64,000 nt of DNA from Bacteroidetes bacterium GWF2_33_38 (GTDB taxonomy: Bacteria; Bacteroidota; Bacteroidia; Bacteroidales; GWF2-33-38). Made by a program: the position numbers and the translations under genes. The DNA is taken from assembly GCA_001769505.1 (NCBI GenBank), contig MEOF01000055.1, positions 10,924-74,923 of the forward strand, given 5' to 3'. Shown here piece by piece: positions 19,816 through 28,707 of the stretch; positions within the stretch are counted from its first letter, which is position 1, and the number at the start of each line of letters is the position of its first letter. The notes beneath the pieces are model-generated. The model was given only the letters and a program-made list of their open reading frames with translations. It had not been told where the DNA came from and did no database searches.

Positions 19816-21183
19816 ATGATAGGTTTATCAATTTGGGATTATATTTTCCTTCCCTTATACCTTTTAATTATATATTTTTTCGCACGGAGACATCAGAAAA
19901 AAAAAATTAAGCAATTTCCAGAGTATAAATATTACACTCAAGGTCTTTTCGCAAAGTTGTTTGGAGGAATAGGAGTTGTACTAATTTATTGTTTTTATTA
20001 CGTAGGGGGAGATACTTTGGGATATTGGGAAGGAACAACATCTCTCATAAATTTGATGTTTAATGATTTTGATACATATCTTTCAATAATGTCAAGTAAT
20101 CTATCTCCAGAAAATTTTAATGCGTTTGACACTTATACTGGCTGGCCTCCTTACTATATGTATAAAGATCCACAGGCATTTTCTGTAATACGATTCTCAT
20201 CTATCACGACCATTCTTGGATTTAATAATTTTATGCTAATGACCATCCTTGTTGCTTGGATTACTTACCCAGGCGTTTGGAAATTATTTCGGCTATTTTA
20301 TGAACAATTCCCTGAAATTAAAAAGCAAATAGCTATTTCTATATTATTTGTTCCATCTGTATGTTTTTGGGGATCGGGAATGTTAAAAGATGCTTATACC
20401 TTATCTGCCGCCGCATGGTTAGTATATAGTTTTTACATGATATTTATAAAAAAACGAAAAATTATTATCAACACTATAGTTATTGCTATATGCATCTATG
20501 TTTTAATCTCGTTAAAACCCTATATTTTTTATGCCGTATTCGTTGGAATAATTATTATGCTAACTCATCACTATTTAAAAAGTTTACAAGGGGGGTTTAT
20601 TAAAGTTGTTATATTGCCAGTTATAGTTATATTTTTGTGGGCTGGGGGCTTATATTTAATTACTCAAATGGGGCAAGTAGCTGGAGGGGCATACTCATCA
20701 GTTGATGCAATGTTAGAAACGGCAGTAGTTACACAACAAGATTTGAGACGTGATTATTATGGCGAAAATACTTTTGATATTGGGACTTTCGATGCGAATA
20801 TTCCAAGTATGTTAAAAAAAGCTCCAGAGGCTGTCATTGCAGGATTATATCGACCATTTTTATGGGAATGCAACAACCCCATTATGTTAATATCTGGGGT
20901 TGAAAACTTCATTTTAATTTTACTTAGTTTTTATATTATAGTATTAATTGTTGTTGCATTTTTTAAAATTGGGTTCAAATACATGTTTAGTAGCTTATTT
21001 GACAATTCATTAGTTGTATTTTCATTTGTATTTTCAATCCCATTTACTTTTTTTATTGGACTAACAACCGCAAATTTTGGAGCTTTGGTAAGATATAAGA
21101 TTCCCTTAATCCCATTTTTATTGGCAAGTTTATTTATTGTTATTTATAAATACAATAGAGACCAAACTAAATCAAAGACATAG
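19816..21183 (+). CDS. Polytopic membrane protein, polysaccharide polymerase-like
   Basis: A 455-residue inner-membrane protein with about ten hydrophobic segments, and one large extracytoplasmic loop with conserved-looking charged and aromatic residues (GYWEGTTSL, SGMLKDAYTLSAAAW, QQDLRRDYYGE). Size, topology and position between glycosyltransferases and an acyltransferase fit a Wzy-type polymerase or a related membrane glycosyltransferase of a polysaccharide cluster, but no decisive motif is visible. Base composition is AT-rich like that of its neighbours. The function is inferred from context only. Confidence 0.65.
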   Translation: MIGLSIWDYIFLPLYLLIIYFFARRHQKKKIKQFPEYKYYTQGLFAKLFGGIGVVLIYCFYYVGGDTLGYWEGTTSLINLMFNDFDTYLSIMSSNLSPENFNAFDTYTGWPPYYMYKDPQAFSVIRFSSITTILGFNNFMLMTILVAWITYPGVWKLFRLFYEQFPEIKKQIAISILFVPSVCFWGSGMLKDAYTLSAAAWLVYSFYMIFIKKRKIIINTIVIAICIYVLISLKPYIFYAVFVGIIIMLTHHYLKSLQGGFIKVVILPVIVIFLWAGGLYLITQMGQVAGGAYSSVDAMLETAVVTQQDLRRDYYGENTFDIGTFDANIPSMLKKAPEAVIAGLYRPFLWECNNPIMLISGVENFILILLSFYIIVLIVVAFFKIGFKYMFSSLFDNSLVVFSFVFSIPFTFFIGLTTANFGALVRYKIPLIPFLLASLFIVIYKYNRDQTKSKT

Positions 21184-21301
21184 TTTTGGCAAGGGTTAAA
21201 TATTATTTTGAAATTTATATATGAGTATTTTACGATATTGGCAAAAAAATCATAGACATTCACATTTTTTGTATGTGTTTTCAGTATAACATTGAACAAT
21301 A

Positions 21302-22399
21302 GTGAAGGACAAGATATATTTTAAAAATTTTAATGCTATTAGAGCAATTGCCGCTATTGCTGTATTGATATCACATATTGAGGCTGATAAATCAAGTTTT
21401 GGGTTAATCCCTTTTACTTTCTTAAATCTTGTTCCGATTGGAACTATTGCTGTAACGCTATTTTTTGTTTTAAGTGGGTTTTTAATTACATACCTATTGC
21501 TATCTGAACATATTTTATATAAAAAAATTAACCTTAAACATTTTTACCTGAGACGAATTTTGCGAATTTGGCCTCTTTATTTCGTTGTGTTTTTTGTAGG
21601 TTGTTGTATATTTTATTCCGAGATATCATTAAAAGCAATACTTTTTTCTTTATTTTTTTTACCAAATATTCCTTTTGCTAATCATGAGCTACCTTCACTG
21701 ATTGATCCTATATGGTCAATTGGAATTGAGGAACAATTTTATATTTTTTTTCCATTGATTTTTCTTTTTAAGCGAGTTAAAACAACTTTGATTATTATTG
21801 CAACATTAATAATAATAAGTTTCGCGATTAGATTTTATATTATTGCTTATGATATAACAATTTTAAGAGAGTACTTTTATTTAGCGAGATTTGATTGCAT
21901 GTTAATCGGAGCCATTGGAGCTTTTATATCGTTTAATTATAAAAAAAAGAACCCTATAATTATTTCATTATTAAAAGTAATTTATAGTAAATTGATTCAA
22001 TTTTTTGTTTACCTGCTAATTTTTATATATCTGTTTATTTGTTTAAAGTATCAAATCCCTATCGTTCATCAGTTTTTTGCAATTCTATTTGTGATAATGC
22101 TAATTAATCTTGGAACAAATAATAAATCAATTATTAATCTAGAGAATAAGTTTTTGAATAGAATAGGAGTTGTTTCTTATGGTATTTATTTAACTCACGG
22201 ATTTACGAATATGATAGTTTTAAAATACATGCAGGTTGGGAATATTTTTATTGATTCGCTTTTGGTAATAGTTTTGTCTATTATCTTTTCTATTTTGCTT
22301 GCAAATATTTCGTATTATTATTTTGAAATATTTTTTATTAACTTAAAAGAAAAACTGCGGAATACAACTGAAAATAGTAAAGTAAATAAGACCAAATGA
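21302..22399 (+). CDS. Acyltransferase 3 family membrane protein (OafA/YrhL-like)
   Basis: An integral-membrane O-acyltransferase, probably acetylating a surface polysaccharide. It has 365 residues with about ten transmembrane segments. Family hallmarks are the N-terminal FNAIRAIAAIAVLISH, with the catalytic-type His at residue 23, and the RRILRIWPLYF segment near 80-90. The start is GTG. Its stop at 22399 abuts the stop of the convergent GT2 gene at 22400 with no spacer, so no separate terminator is visible. The acyl group and target sugar cannot be determined. Confidence 0.88.
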   Translation: MKDKIYFKNFNAIRAIAAIAVLISHIEADKSSFGLIPFTFLNLVPIGTIAVTLFFVLSGFLITYLLLSEHILYKKINLKHFYLRRILRIWPLYFVVFFVGCCIFYSEISLKAILFSLFFLPNIPFANHELPSLIDPIWSIGIEEQFYIFFPLIFLFKRVKTTLIIIATLIIISFAIRFYIIAYDITILREYFYLARFDCMLIGAIGAFISFNYKKKNPIIISLLKVIYSKLIQFFVYLLIFIYLFICLKYQIPIVHQFFAILFVIMLINLGTNNKSIINLENKFLNRIGVVSYGIYLTHGFTNMIVLKYMQVGNIFIDSLLVIVLSIIFSILLANISYYYFEIFFINLKEKLRNTTENSKVNKTK

Positions 22400-23320
22400 T
22401 TAGTTATTCTCTAATTTATTTCGAATTATATAAATTGGTCTGTCTTTGGTTTCGGTGTAAATTCTGAATACATATTCTCCTAAAATGCCAAGAAAGAAAA
22501 GTTGAATACTTCCAAAGAAAAAAAGAGCAAGCATAGTTGAAGTCCAGCCTGTAATAGCAACTCCAATAATGTATTTGTATAAAACTATTCCGGCTCCTAT
22601 TATTGAAATAAAAATTCCGAGAGTGCCAATTATCAGAGCTAATTTTATGGGTAATTTAGAAAAAGAAAAAATTGCATCAAAAGCAAGCTTGATTAATTTA
22701 AGATTGCTCATTTTAGCTTCTCCATCTTTTCTGTCAGGTCGTGAATATTCGACAAAACCTTGTTTAAATCCGATAAAAAATCGTAAGCCAGGTAAATATC
22801 TATTTTTCTCTTTTAAACGTAAGAAAGCATCTAAAGCTCCACGCGTCATGATAGAAAAGTTCCCGACATTGGCTGGAGCATTTATATTATTAACTTTTTT
22901 AAAAATGTAGTGAAATAGTTTAATTTGGGCTTTTTTTAAAAACGATTCTTTTCGATCGGTTCGTTTCCCATAAACCACATCAAAATCGTCATTTTTGAGT
23001 TTATTAAACATTTCAGGAATAAGTTCAGGAGGATCTTGTAAATCGCCATCCATCATCACAATATAATCTCCTTTTGCATTTTCCAATCCTGCTGTATATG
23101 CAGCCTGATGTCCAAAATTTCGTGAAAGTTCAACAATTATTACATTTGAGTCCTTTTTTTGAATTGAAAGTAACTCTGCTAAAGTTTTATCAGAACTACC
23201 ATCGTCAACAAAAATATATTCTCTTTGCTCAAAATCTTTCGAAAGCGAAATATTCAAAGCTTCATAAAGCTTTTTAATAATTTTTTCTTCGTTATATAAA
23301 GGTATTACAACTGATAGCAT
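22400..23320 (-). CDS. Family 2 glycosyltransferase, polyprenyl-phosphate type (DPM1/GtrB-like)
   Basis: A 306-residue protein that likely transfers a sugar from a nucleotide donor to a polyprenyl phosphate carrier at the inner membrane. The GT-A domain (about 1-220) shows LSVVIPLYNEE, VDDGSSDKT (donor-binding Asp pair) and MMDGDLQDPPE, the DxD-like metal site near residue 91-93. Two C-terminal transmembrane segments follow (about 228-250 and 262-285), as in GtrB, ArnC and YkcC-type enzymes. It sits one base after the asparagine synthase stop and is probably translated from the same mRNA. Confidence 0.9.
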   Translation of the reverse strand: MLSVVIPLYNEEKIIKKLYEALNISLSKDFEQREYIFVDDGSSDKTLAELLSIQKKDSNVIIVELSRNFGHQAAYTAGLENAKGDYIVMMDGDLQDPPELIPEMFNKLKNDDFDVVYGKRTDRKESFLKKAQIKLFHYIFKKVNNINAPANVGNFSIMTRGALDAFLRLKEKNRYLPGLRFFIGFKQGFVEYSRPDRKDGEAKMSNLKLIKLAFDAIFSFSKLPIKLALIIGTLGIFISIIGAGIVLYKYIIGVAITGWTSTMLALFFFGSIQLFFLGILGEYVFRIYTETKDRPIYIIRNKLENN

Positions 23321-23321
23321 T

Positions 23322-25157
23322 TCAATGTTTTGATAAAAATGATTGCAATATTATTAAAGCCCAAACTCGGTTGTAAAGGTAATCTTTTCCTGAGAAATAA
23401 TCATTTTTAAGTTTCTCAACTATTTTGTAGTCTAAAACTCCATATTTTTCGATGCTTTCGCGAGAAAGATGTCGTTCAACTAAATAAGACAATTCGTTTT
23501 TTAACCAAAAACTTAATGGAATCGAAAAGCCCCATTTAGGTCGTTCAAAATATTCCCTTGGGATGTAATCGTACAATATCTCTTTAAGAATATATTTTTG
23601 AACTCCATCTTTAATCTTGAATTCTTCCGGAATATTTAATGCATATTCAACTATGTTATGGTCGAGCAAGGGAACCCTAGTTTCGAGAGAAAATTTCATG
23701 CTTGCTCTGTCAACTTTTACCAGCAAATCGTCTTTTAAATAGTATTTAAGGTCAAATAATGACTGAATTTCGACTTTAGATAAATTTCTTTTATGATTAA
23801 ATTTATAGTTTAGATTAATATTATTATTTGATTGAATAACAATATTGTAAATTTCTTTTTCTGAAAATAAATATTGTTCTTGTGAAAAGATATGACTTTC
23901 TATGCTTTTTTCGCAAGGGGCATTAAAAACTTTAGCTGCACGCTGATTCCTGTTTGATAAAATCGACAAGCCTGCTGAAATCGGTTTTCGTAAATGAAAG
24001 TAAATCGGATTCGAAAGTCTTTTTGCCCAATTATATGCTCCATATCCATAAAACAACTCATCTCCGCCATCTCCCGACAGTGTCATACTAACATATTTTT
24101 TTGCCAATTTCGACACAAACATGGTTGGAATTGCCGATGAATCGATAAATGGCTCATCAAATACGTTCACAATATCGTCAACAAACTCCAATGCATCGTT
24201 TTGAGAAACAACAAATTCGTGATGATCGGTTTTTAAAAAACTGGCAACTTTTTTTGCATGTTCCGCCTCGTTGAATTTATTTTCTTTGAAACCTATTGAA
24301 AATGTTTTTACTGGTTCATTTGTTAAACTTTGAGCAACGGCCGTAACTAAACTAGAGTCGATTCCGCCACTTAAAAATGTTCCAAAAGGCACATCGCTTA
24401 TAAGTCTGTAATTAACCGACTTAATAATCTTTTCTTTAAGTATAAGTTTAGTTTTATTATAGTCTGAATGAATTTCATTTTCAATAAAATTTTCAGGTTG
24501 CCAATACGACTTAATTTCAAAATGTGTGTTTTTTATAGTTGCAAATGAACCGGAAGGGAATTTATAAATATTATTCCAAATTGTATTTGGTTGAGGAATA
24601 TATCCAAGATGCAAAAATTCATTTATTGAATTATAATTTATTGTTTTACTATTGTTTATAAATTTTAATTGAAGTATAGATTTTAATTCAGAGCCAAATG
24701 CAAAATTTTCTCCATCCCAAAAATAAAAAAGAGGTTTAATGCCTATTCTATCGCGAAAAAGAAACAATTCTTTGTTTTCGATATTATAAATGGCAATAGC
24801 AAACATCCCATTTAATTTATTGACAAATTCTACTCCCCACTGTTCAAATGCTTCGAGAATAACTTCGGTGTCAGATGTAGTTTTTAGATTAATATTTAAG
24901 CTTTGGGCTATTTCTTTAAAATTATAAACTTCACCATTGTAAACGATAGCATGCTTATTTGAGGCTGAAAACATGGGCATATTTGCTTGAGAGCTTAAAT
25001 CGATTATACTTAATCGGCGATGCCCAAGTCCAACAAAGTTGTCAACGAAATGTCCATCGGCATCGGGCCCTCGATGAGCAATAACATTCGTCATGTTGAT
25101 AAGTTCATCCTTGGAAAAAAGATTGTTTTTTGAATAAAATCCCGCAATACCGCACAT
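23322..25157 (-). CDS. asnB: Asparagine synthase (glutamine-hydrolysing)
   Basis: Makes asparagine, or amidates a sugar acid in surface-glycan clusters, from glutamine and ATP. The chosen start puts Met directly before Cys (MCGIAGF), so Cys2 is free after Met removal to act as the glutaminase nucleophile; the frame remains open 21 codons further upstream. 611 residues: GATase_7 domain (1-about 200, with HRGPDADG and YNGEVYN) and the synthase domain with the PP-loop SGGIDSSL near 263-270. Placed between fumC and polysaccharide genes, it may be the housekeeping AsnB or a sugar-amidating paralog. The family is certain, the substrate is not. Confidence 0.92.
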   Translation of the reverse strand: MCGIAGFYSKNNLFSKDELINMTNVIAHRGPDADGHFVDNFVGLGHRRLSIIDLSSQANMPMFSASNKHAIVYNGEVYNFKEIAQSLNINLKTTSDTEVILEAFEQWGVEFVNKLNGMFAIAIYNIENKELFLFRDRIGIKPLFYFWDGENFAFGSELKSILQLKFINNSKTINYNSINEFLHLGYIPQPNTIWNNIYKFPSGSFATIKNTHFEIKSYWQPENFIENEIHSDYNKTKLILKEKIIKSVNYRLISDVPFGTFLSGGIDSSLVTAVAQSLTNEPVKTFSIGFKENKFNEAEHAKKVASFLKTDHHEFVVSQNDALEFVDDIVNVFDEPFIDSSAIPTMFVSKLAKKYVSMTLSGDGGDELFYGYGAYNWAKRLSNPIYFHLRKPISAGLSILSNRNQRAAKVFNAPCEKSIESHIFSQEQYLFSEKEIYNIVIQSNNNINLNYKFNHKRNLSKVEIQSLFDLKYYLKDDLLVKVDRASMKFSLETRVPLLDHNIVEYALNIPEEFKIKDGVQKYILKEILYDYIPREYFERPKWGFSIPLSFWLKNELSYLVERHLSRESIEKYGVLDYKIVEKLKNDYFSGKDYLYNRVWALIILQSFLSKH

Positions 25158-25192
25158 TATAATGATAGATTTTATGTAAAAGTAAAAAAAAA

Positions 25193-25212
25193 CTCCGAAT
25201 AATAATTCGGAG
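25193..25212 (-). terminator. Rho-independent terminator after fumC
   Basis: CTCCGAAT (25193-25200) pairs perfectly with ATTCGGAG (25205-25212) around a 4-base loop. On the minus strand the stem is followed by a run of nine T. It lies 23 bp past the fumC stop and 36 bp before the asnB start, so it separates the two units. Confidence 0.88.
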
Positions 25213-25235
25213 CTTTTCAATATGTTGGAGATTGA

Positions 25236-26627
25236 CTATATTTTGCCAACCATTTTTCGTGGATCAACCCATTGCGTAAATTGCTCATCGGTAAGCAAGC
25301 CTAATGATATTGCTGCTTGACGAAGTGTTGTTCCTTCTGAATGAGCTTTTTTAGCAATTTTAGCCGCATTTTCGTAACCAATATGTGGATTTAAAGCCGT
25401 AACCAGCATCAATGAATTTTCAACATGTTTTTTGATAAATGCATCGTTTGGTTCAATTCCTATTGCACAATTATCGTTAAACGAAACACAAGCATCGCCC
25501 AATAAGCGAGCAGAGTTTAAAAAGTTAAAAATCATCAGTGGTTTGAAAACATTTAATTCAAAATGTCCGTTCATTCCTCCAATTGTAATAGCAGTATCGT
25601 TTCCAATTACTTGAGCACAAACCATTGTTAACGCCTCAACCTGTGTTGGATTAACTTTTCCAGGCATAATTGAAGAGCCAGGCTCGTTTTCAGGTAACAT
25701 AATTTCGCCAATTCCACTTCTAGGACCTGAAGCTAACATTCTAATGTCGTTGGCTATTTTCATTAAACTTACGGCAACCGTTTTTAATGCACCTGATGCT
25801 TCAACTATGGCATCGTGAGCGGCTAACGATTCGTATTTATTCGGAGCTGTAATAAATGGAAATCCCGATAGTTCGGATATTTTTTTAGCAACTAATTCGG
25901 AATATCCTTTTGGAGTGTTAATTCCAGTTCCAACCGCCGTTCCTCCCAATGCTAACTCGGTTAAGTGCGGCAAGGCATTGTTAATTGCTTTTAGTCCATG
26001 TTCTAGTTGAGAAACATAACCCGAAAATTCTTGTCCAAGAGTTAGTGGAGTTGCGTCCATCCAATGAGTTCTGCCAATTTTTACAATTTGCATAAACTCT
26101 TCTGATTTTTTCTTTAATGTGTTTTTTAGTAAGGTTATTCCTGGAATAGTTGTTTCTAAAATCATTTTGTATGCGGCAATGTGCATAGCTGTCGGGAAAG
26201 TATCGTTTGACGATTGCGATTTGTTTACATCATCGTTAGGATGAACAAGGGGTTTTCCTTCTCCCAATACACCACCATTTAATACGTGTGCCCGATTCGA
26301 AACAACCTCATTCAAATTCATGTTTGACTGAGTTCCTGAGCCGGTTTGCCAAACAACTAAAGGAAATTGATCGTCGAGTTTGCCAGCCAAAATTTCGTCG
26401 CACGCTTTTGCAATTAACTCGGCTTTTTCTTTTGGCAACACATTTAAGTCAAGATTGGTTAATGCGGCTGCTTTTTTCAACACAGCAAATGCATGAATAA
26501 TTTCTTTCGGCATTTGGTCGTTTCCAATTTTGAAATTATTTATTGACCGTTGCGTTTGTGCTCCCCAATATTTATCGGCAGGAACTTCAACAGGTCCCAT
26601 TGTGTCTTTTTCAATTCGTATTTTCAT
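25236..26627 (-). CDS. fumC: Class II fumarate hydratase
   Basis: Interconverts fumarate and malate in the cytoplasm, without an iron-sulfur cluster. The 463-residue form starting at [16 protein letters not shown] has a clear AAAGG ribosome site just upstream. A longer open frame (31 extra codons) would overlap the ArsC-like gene and is unlikely. Motifs are GSGTQSNMN (about 106-114), TAMHIAAY with [14 protein letters not shown] just before it, and the superfamily signature [11 protein letters not shown] (about 318-328). In fermentative Bacteroidota fumarase feeds the reductive branch to succinate, which links it to the methylmalonyl-CoA mutase at 41-45 kb. Confidence 0.95.
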   Translation of the reverse strand: MKIRIEKDTMGPVEVPADKYWGAQTQRSINNFKIGNDQMPKEIIHAFAVLKKAAALTNLDLNVLPKEKAELIAKACDEILAGKLDDQFPLVVWQTGSGTQSNMNLNEVVSNRAHVLNGGVLGEGKPLVHPNDDVNKSQSSNDTFPTAMHIAAYKMILETTIPGITLLKNTLKKKSEEFMQIVKIGRTHWMDATPLTLGQEFSGYVSQLEHGLKAINNALPHLTELALGGTAVGTGINTPKGYSELVAKKISELSGFPFITAPNKYESLAAHDAIVEASGALKTVAVSLMKIANDIRMLASGPRSGIGEIMLPENEPGSSIMPGKVNPTQVEALTMVCAQVIGNDTAITIGGMNGHFELNVFKPLMIFNFLNSARLLGDACVSFNDNCAIGIEPNDAFIKKHVENSLMLVTALNPHIGYENAAKIAKKAHSEGTTLRQAAISLGLLTDEQFTQWVDPRKMVGKI

Positions 26628-26655
26628 AATTATAACCTTTTGTGTAAATGCTAAA

Positions 26656-26997
26656 TTACAACAAAATATCGATGTTTTGCGGAGGCTGTCCAATAACAGC
26701 CTTATGTTTTTTAGCAACAATTGGGCGTTGCAACAAAATAGGATTTTTGGAAATTATTTTAATCCATTCATTATCTGTTAATTGAAGGTTTTTATATTCA
26801 TTTTTGTAAATTTCTTCTTGTGTTCTGATAATTTCGTGTGGTTTTTTATTAAGCAACATCAATAATTCTTGAATTTCTTTTTCGGTTAACGGTTTTTTTA
26901 AGTATTCGATTATTTCGAACTGAACACCTTTTGCTTGAAGATATTGAAGTCCTTCGCGACTTTTTTTACAACGTGGATTGTGGTAGATTTTTAACAT
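26656..26997 (-). CDS. ArsC family protein (glutaredoxin-dependent arsenate reductase-like)
   Basis: A 113-residue thioredoxin-fold protein of the ArsC/Spx family. The catalytic cysteine is C10 in [10 protein letters not shown], followed by a long helical insertion and the conserved [16 protein letters not shown] segment, with an Arg expected to bind the oxyanion. No arsenite pump or ArsR regulator is nearby, so a general redox role (YfgD/YffB-like) is as likely as arsenate reduction. The stop is 28 bp upstream of fumC, so the two may be co-transcribed. Confidence 0.85.
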   Translation of the reverse strand: MLKIYHNPRCKKSREGLQYLQAKGVQFEIIEYLKKPLTEKEIQELLMLLNKKPHEIIRTQEEIYKNEYKNLQLTDNEWIKIISKNPILLQRPIVAKKHKAVIGQPPQNIDILL

Positions 26998-27024
26998 AAC
27001 GTATATTTGTACTAATCTTTGTTT

Positions 27025-27840
27025 TTATTTCAGATTTTTCAGATTTTTATTTCCAATCAAAGATTTCATTTGTGTAATAGCAATTTTATTAAGTTGAACC
27101 AATCGTTCTCTTTGCTTCAACCCCTGATGGATAAGAACAGCATTGATACTTTCTATATTGGATAAAACTACCAGTTGTTCAAGAGTTGCCATGTCTCTGA
27201 TATTCCCTTCGGCATCAGGATTTTCTGTACGCCATTGCAAAGCTGTTTTTCCAAATAGAGCAACATTCAACATATCGGCTTCGTTGGCATAAACGAAAGC
27301 GATTTGATGCTTGGTTAATTCACTAGGAATCAGGTTTTCTTTAATTGCATCGGTGTGAATATGGTAATTAACTTTTGCAAGAGTTCGTTGCAAGTTCCAT
27401 TCTAATTTTAAACGGTCATTCTCGTCAGTTTTCAAACGCTGGTATTCCTTTACCAGGAGTAATTGAAATTTTGGACTAATCCACATGCCAAAATGAAAAG
27501 CTATATCTTTATGGGCATATGTCCCCCCATATCTGCCAGCTTTGGCAGTTATTCCTATTGCCCCGGTTGCTTCAATCCAATTTTTAACAGAGAGCACAAA
27601 GTTATTTGAACCGGCAGCATTTTTAATTGTACCGAATTCGGTATAATTAAAATCACAATTATACAATGCTTCCCACTCTCCCAAATATTCTATTGTGCTT
27701 TTTAAACTAAGCCATTTTATAATTATGGCTTCTTGCATTTGGCTTTTTGCCATATCTGTAAGTGAAATAAAATCATCCTCTTTGTGAGAGATAATCGCAA
27801 TCTCTCTGCCTTCGATATTTATAATTTTGTTTTTCGACAT
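27025..27840 (-). CDS. KilA-N domain protein
   Basis: A probable DNA-binding protein. The KilA-N domain covers about residues 10-125 (ISLTDMAKSQ, IIKWLSLKSTIEYLGEWE, WIEATGAIGITAKAGRYGG, AFHFGMWISPKFQLLLVKEY), followed by a helical C-terminal region. The start chosen gives 271 residues; the frame is open 19 codons further upstream, but that extension would run into the hairpin at 27890-27915. KilA-N genes occur in phages and as stand-alone chromosomal genes in Bacteroidota. No phage genes are nearby, and the target DNA is unknown. Two tandem hairpins lie directly upstream. Confidence 0.85.
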   Translation of the reverse strand: MSKNKIINIEGREIAIISHKEDDFISLTDMAKSQMQEAIIIKWLSLKSTIEYLGEWEALYNCDFNYTEFGTIKNAAGSNNFVLSVKNWIEATGAIGITAKAGRYGGTYAHKDIAFHFGMWISPKFQLLLVKEYQRLKTDENDRLKLEWNLQRTLAKVNYHIHTDAIKENLIPSELTKHQIAFVYANEADMLNVALFGKTALQWRTENPDAEGNIRDMATLEQLVVLSNIESINAVLIHQGLKQRERLVQLNKIAITQMKSLIGNKNLKNLK

Positions 27841-27889
27841 ATTGTATTTATGATTGCTTAAACTTTTATATTTTAAACCACTCTTTGCC

Positions 27890-27915
27890 TGTGTCATGTG
27901 TTTTCACTTGACACA
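27890..27915. repeat. First of two tandem stem-loops upstream of the KilA-N gene
   Basis: TGTGTCA (27890-27896) pairs with TGACACA (27909-27915) and, across one T-T mismatch, GTG with CAC around a TTTT loop, giving an 11-position stem with 10 pairs. It directly abuts the second hairpin. It lies about 50 bp upstream of the KilA-N start and could be an operator, a protein-binding repeat or part of a terminator region. Confidence 0.7.
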
Positions 27916-27947
27916 TTTTCTGTGCGGTGAAAACACCGAACAGAAAA
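27916..27947. repeat. Second of two tandem stem-loops upstream of the KilA-N gene
   Basis: TTTTCTGT (27916-27923) pairs with ACAGAAAA (27940-27947), and an inner GGTG/CACC stem closes an AAAA loop. The core GTGAAAACAC (27927-27936) is the exact reverse complement of GTGTTTTCAC (27898-27907) in the first hairpin, so the two hairpins can also pair with each other. It lies 11 bp beyond the stop of the upstream lipoprotein-like gene, so it could also help terminate that transcript, although no T-run follows. Confidence 0.7.
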
Positions 27948-27958
27948 GAGCATAATTT

Positions 27959-28606
27959 TTATAATTGAAGGACACTTTTTGTTTCTCTGATGAAAACACT
28001 TGAATCATTTAAATATACGAAGACTTTAAATTTAAGACTATCGGTTAGTATAGGTTTTGTGGTAAGCAACATATTATAATCAGATTCTGATATTAACTGT
28101 ATTTTTGTCTCAAAATCGCCATTAATAAAATTGCTAAGGTCATTAGATACAGAACATAAAGAATCACAATAGCTACATACCAAATAATAAAAATATTCTG
28201 TAATTTCAGAATTTGCCATGTGTAATGAATCAAAATCATTAAGGGTGTATATTTTTATGCTATCAATTTTATTTTTGTAGATATAAAAATCCCAAGACTC
28301 TGGACATGCATAGGTTTTTAAAATTAAGCCATTATAAATCGCAGATAAATTAATGGTTTTTGTAATTGAATCAACAAAGTTAAGTTGTATTGCAAAATAT
28401 TTATTTGAGTCTATTTTATTGTCAATAACCTCTTCCTCTATAAATCCACTGAAATAATCTTTATCCGCAAAAACTTTATTTATTATTTCTAAATCTGAAA
28501 GTAAACAGTAATGTTCTCGTTCATACGAACTACATGGAATACAACACTCATATGTTATAATCGTAAAGAAAATCAACAATATTAAAATAACAGACTTTCG
28601 TATCAT
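27959..28606 (-). CDS. Putative lipoprotein or secreted protein of unknown function
   Basis: A 215-residue protein with an N-terminal hydrophobic export signal (about 5-19) that runs into a Cys-rich segment (YECCIPCSS). The usual [LVI]xxC lipobox is not clear, so lipidation is uncertain. The remainder alternates short beta-type segments with Asp/Ser-rich turns and contains several further Cys (CPESW, CSYCDSLC), suggesting disulfides. I do not recognise a family. It stands alone between prfB and the KilA-N gene. Confidence 0.65.
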   Translation of the reverse strand: MIRKSVILILLIFFTIITYECCIPCSSYEREHYCLLSDLEIINKVFADKDYFSGFIEEEVIDNKIDSNKYFAIQLNFVDSITKTINLSAIYNGLILKTYACPESWDFYIYKNKIDSIKIYTLNDFDSLHMANSEITEYFYYLVCSYCDSLCSVSNDLSNFINGDFETKIQLISESDYNMLLTTKPILTDSLKFKVFVYLNDSSVFIRETKSVLQL

Positions 28607-28707
28607 ATTCTAATTATTATTAAACCTATTTAAAGTCATTTCGCAATTTTTGAATTACCACATTTGCAAATCGTCTCATTATTATTTTTTTACATTTACA
28701 TTATCAG

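Noticed and set aside
26628-26720. Longer N-terminus for fumarase
   Set aside because: It would overlap the ArsC-like gene by 65 bases and add a stretch not found in class II fumarases; the internal ATG has a good ribosome site.
27025-27840. KilA-N gene taken as a sign of a prophage
   Set aside because: No integrase, capsid, terminase or other phage genes are nearby, and the neighbours are housekeeping genes.
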